The position numbers were made by a program, and so were the translations under genes. This document shows, piece by piece, positions 63,315 through 64,000 of a stretch of DNA of 64,000 nucleotides. Source of the DNA: Craurococcus roseus (GTDB lineage Bacteria > Pseudomonadota > Alphaproteobacteria > Acetobacterales > Acetobacteraceae); contig NZ_BAAAFZ010000026.1 of NCBI RefSeq assembly GCF_039523795.1, positions 1 through 64,000 on the forward strand, written 5' to 3'. How positions within the stretch are numbered: the stretch's first letter is position 1; the number at the start of each line of letters is the position of its first letter. The notes beneath the pieces are model-generated. The model searched no databases. It saw nothing but the letters and a program-made list of their open reading frames with translations, and was not told the origin of the DNA.

Positions 63315-64000
63315 TCAGGCCGCGGCGTCTTCCTCCACCTGCCGCGGGCGCACCACCGTCACCGTGCAGGGCGCCTGCGCCGCCACCTCGCCGGACACGC
63401 TGCCGAGCAGCTTGCGCCGGACGGACCGGCACCGCGCGCCGAGGACCATGTGGTCCACCGGGTTGACCGTCGCGTATTCCAGCAGCGCCGCCGCGGGGCT
63501 CACGGCTTCCAGCACGTGGAAGGTGGCGCGGCCTTCCGGCAGGCGCATGGGCTCCGCCCAGTGGCGCAGCTCCGCCAGCCGCTGCGCGTGCTTGTTGCGG
63601 CCTTCGGCGTCGAGCGTGGTGTCGAGCATCACGCGGTTGGTGCGCAGCACGTTGAGGCAGGCGACGCGGGCGCCGGGCAGGGTGGGGAGGAGGCGGCGGA
63701 CCGTGGCGCGCATCGCCTCGGCCAGCGCCGGGGGCTGCTCCGTCAGGTCCACCGCGACCGCGACGATGGGCGCGGCGTCCACCTGGGCGGCGGGGTCGCG
63801 GCGGCGGAAGCGGGGCTGAGCCTCCGGGTTGAAGCGGCGCCGCAGCACCTCGCCGAAGCCGTCCCGGCGCTCCTTCGCGGCGCGGGGGGTGAGCGCCACG
63901 GCGTCCGGGTGGCGCAGGTCGAAGGCGAGCTGCGCCGCGGTGGGGTGGCGCCGTTCCGGGTCCACCTCCAGGCAGCGCAGGATCACCTCTTGCAGCCAGG
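63315..64000 (-). CDS. protein kinase-universal stress protein fusion, C-terminal part
   Basis: The last 227 or so codons of a gene that runs in from the right edge. The first residues (WLQEVILRCLEVDPERRHPTAAQLAFDL) are the end of a Ser/Thr protein kinase domain (helix of the C-lobe with the invariant Arg). After a linker, about 145 residues form a UspA-like domain: PIVAVAVDLTEQPPALAEAM, ARVACLNVL, and the late VDHMVLGARCRSVRRKLLGSVSGEVAAQAPCTVTVVRP with the Gly-rich ATP-binding part. The fusion suggests stress- or nucleotide-sensing regulation of a kinase. Convergent with the NADH dehydrogenase gene. Confidence 0.8.
   Translation of the reverse strand, partial: WLQEVILRCLEVDPERRHPTAAQLAFDLRHPDAVALTPRAAKERRDGFGEVLRRRFNPEAQPRFRRRDPAAQVDAAPIVAVAVDLTEQPPALAEAMRATVRRLLPTLPGARVACLNVLRTNRVMLDTTLDAEGRNKHAQRLAELRHWAEPMRLPEGRATFHVLEAVSPAAALLEYATVNPVDHMVLGARCRSVRRKLLGSVSGEVAAQAPCTVTVVRPRQVEEDAAA

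Overview
The window is a very GC-rich (roughly 70 percent or more by eye) chromosomal segment of a Gram-negative bacterium. Gene content points to an alphaproteobacterium, most likely of the Acetobacteraceae (Roseomonas-like). Pointers are the purL-bolA-grxD order, a Bug-type tripartite-tricarboxylate receptor, a C-P lyase cluster with a DUF1045 gene, many lipoproteins and exported proteins, and pervasive ATGA/GTGA translational coupling. This placement is inference; no rRNA or tRNA gene is visible. The sequence has assembly gaps (N) at 6629-6699 and 48622-48675 and one ambiguous base at 53644, all in GC-rich low-complexity DNA.

Layout. 1-3.9 kb: efp, an inositol-monophosphatase gene and an exported protein in one minus-strand operon, then a secreted PstS-like/OmpA fusion. 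4.7-7.7 kb: a four-gene cassette of two Roadblock proteins, a small MglA/COG2229-like GTPase and a gap-interrupted multidomain protein, the best candidate here for a poorly described system. 7.9-11.9 kb: DUF3429, a CNNM/CorC-like transporter, DUF4142 and a broken alkaline phosphatase. 12-16.5 kb: gpt and csaA, then a coupled gamma-glutamyltransferase / macro-domain / amidase operon. 16.5-21.4 kb: small proteins, two oligopeptide-type ABC ATPases and a thiamine-diphosphate enzyme. 21.5-26.6 kb: a 916-residue Calx-beta / sugar dehydrogenase / DUF4214 protein, a membrane protein, an EEP-family phosphohydrolase and a small exported protein.

26.6-38.1 kb is a phosphonate region. phnF is divergent from phnGHIJKLM and a DUF1045 gene, with GTCT/AGAC operator-like palindromes between them. 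phnN is split off by about 1.8 kb holding a degenerate array with a period near 95 bp and a low-GC DUF3800 gene, apparently a foreign insertion. A 24-bp unit is repeated four times from the phnM stop codon to the DUF1045 start. A second gamma-glutamyltransferase gene precedes phnN.

38.1-44 kb: rpsD, a glycosyltransferase, grxD-bolA-purL and a short transposase-derived gene 9 bases upstream of purL. 44-48.8 kb: a lipoprotein gene between imperfect inverted repeats, a third gamma-glutamyltransferase with a GntR/FCD regulator, a thioesterase and a glycine-zipper lipoprotein. 49-56.7 kb: catabolism and uptake (denD, diaminopropionate ammonia-lyase, a Ugp-type ABC importer, a Bug receptor). 56.9-64 kb: TerC, an operon of quinone oxidoreductase / enoyl-CoA hydratase / acyl-CoA dehydrogenase, small membrane proteins, a type II NADH dehydrogenase and the end of a kinase-universal stress protein fusion.

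Taken together the segment is rich in scavenging functions: phosphonates, peptides and gamma-glutamyl compounds, glycerol phosphates and phosphate.
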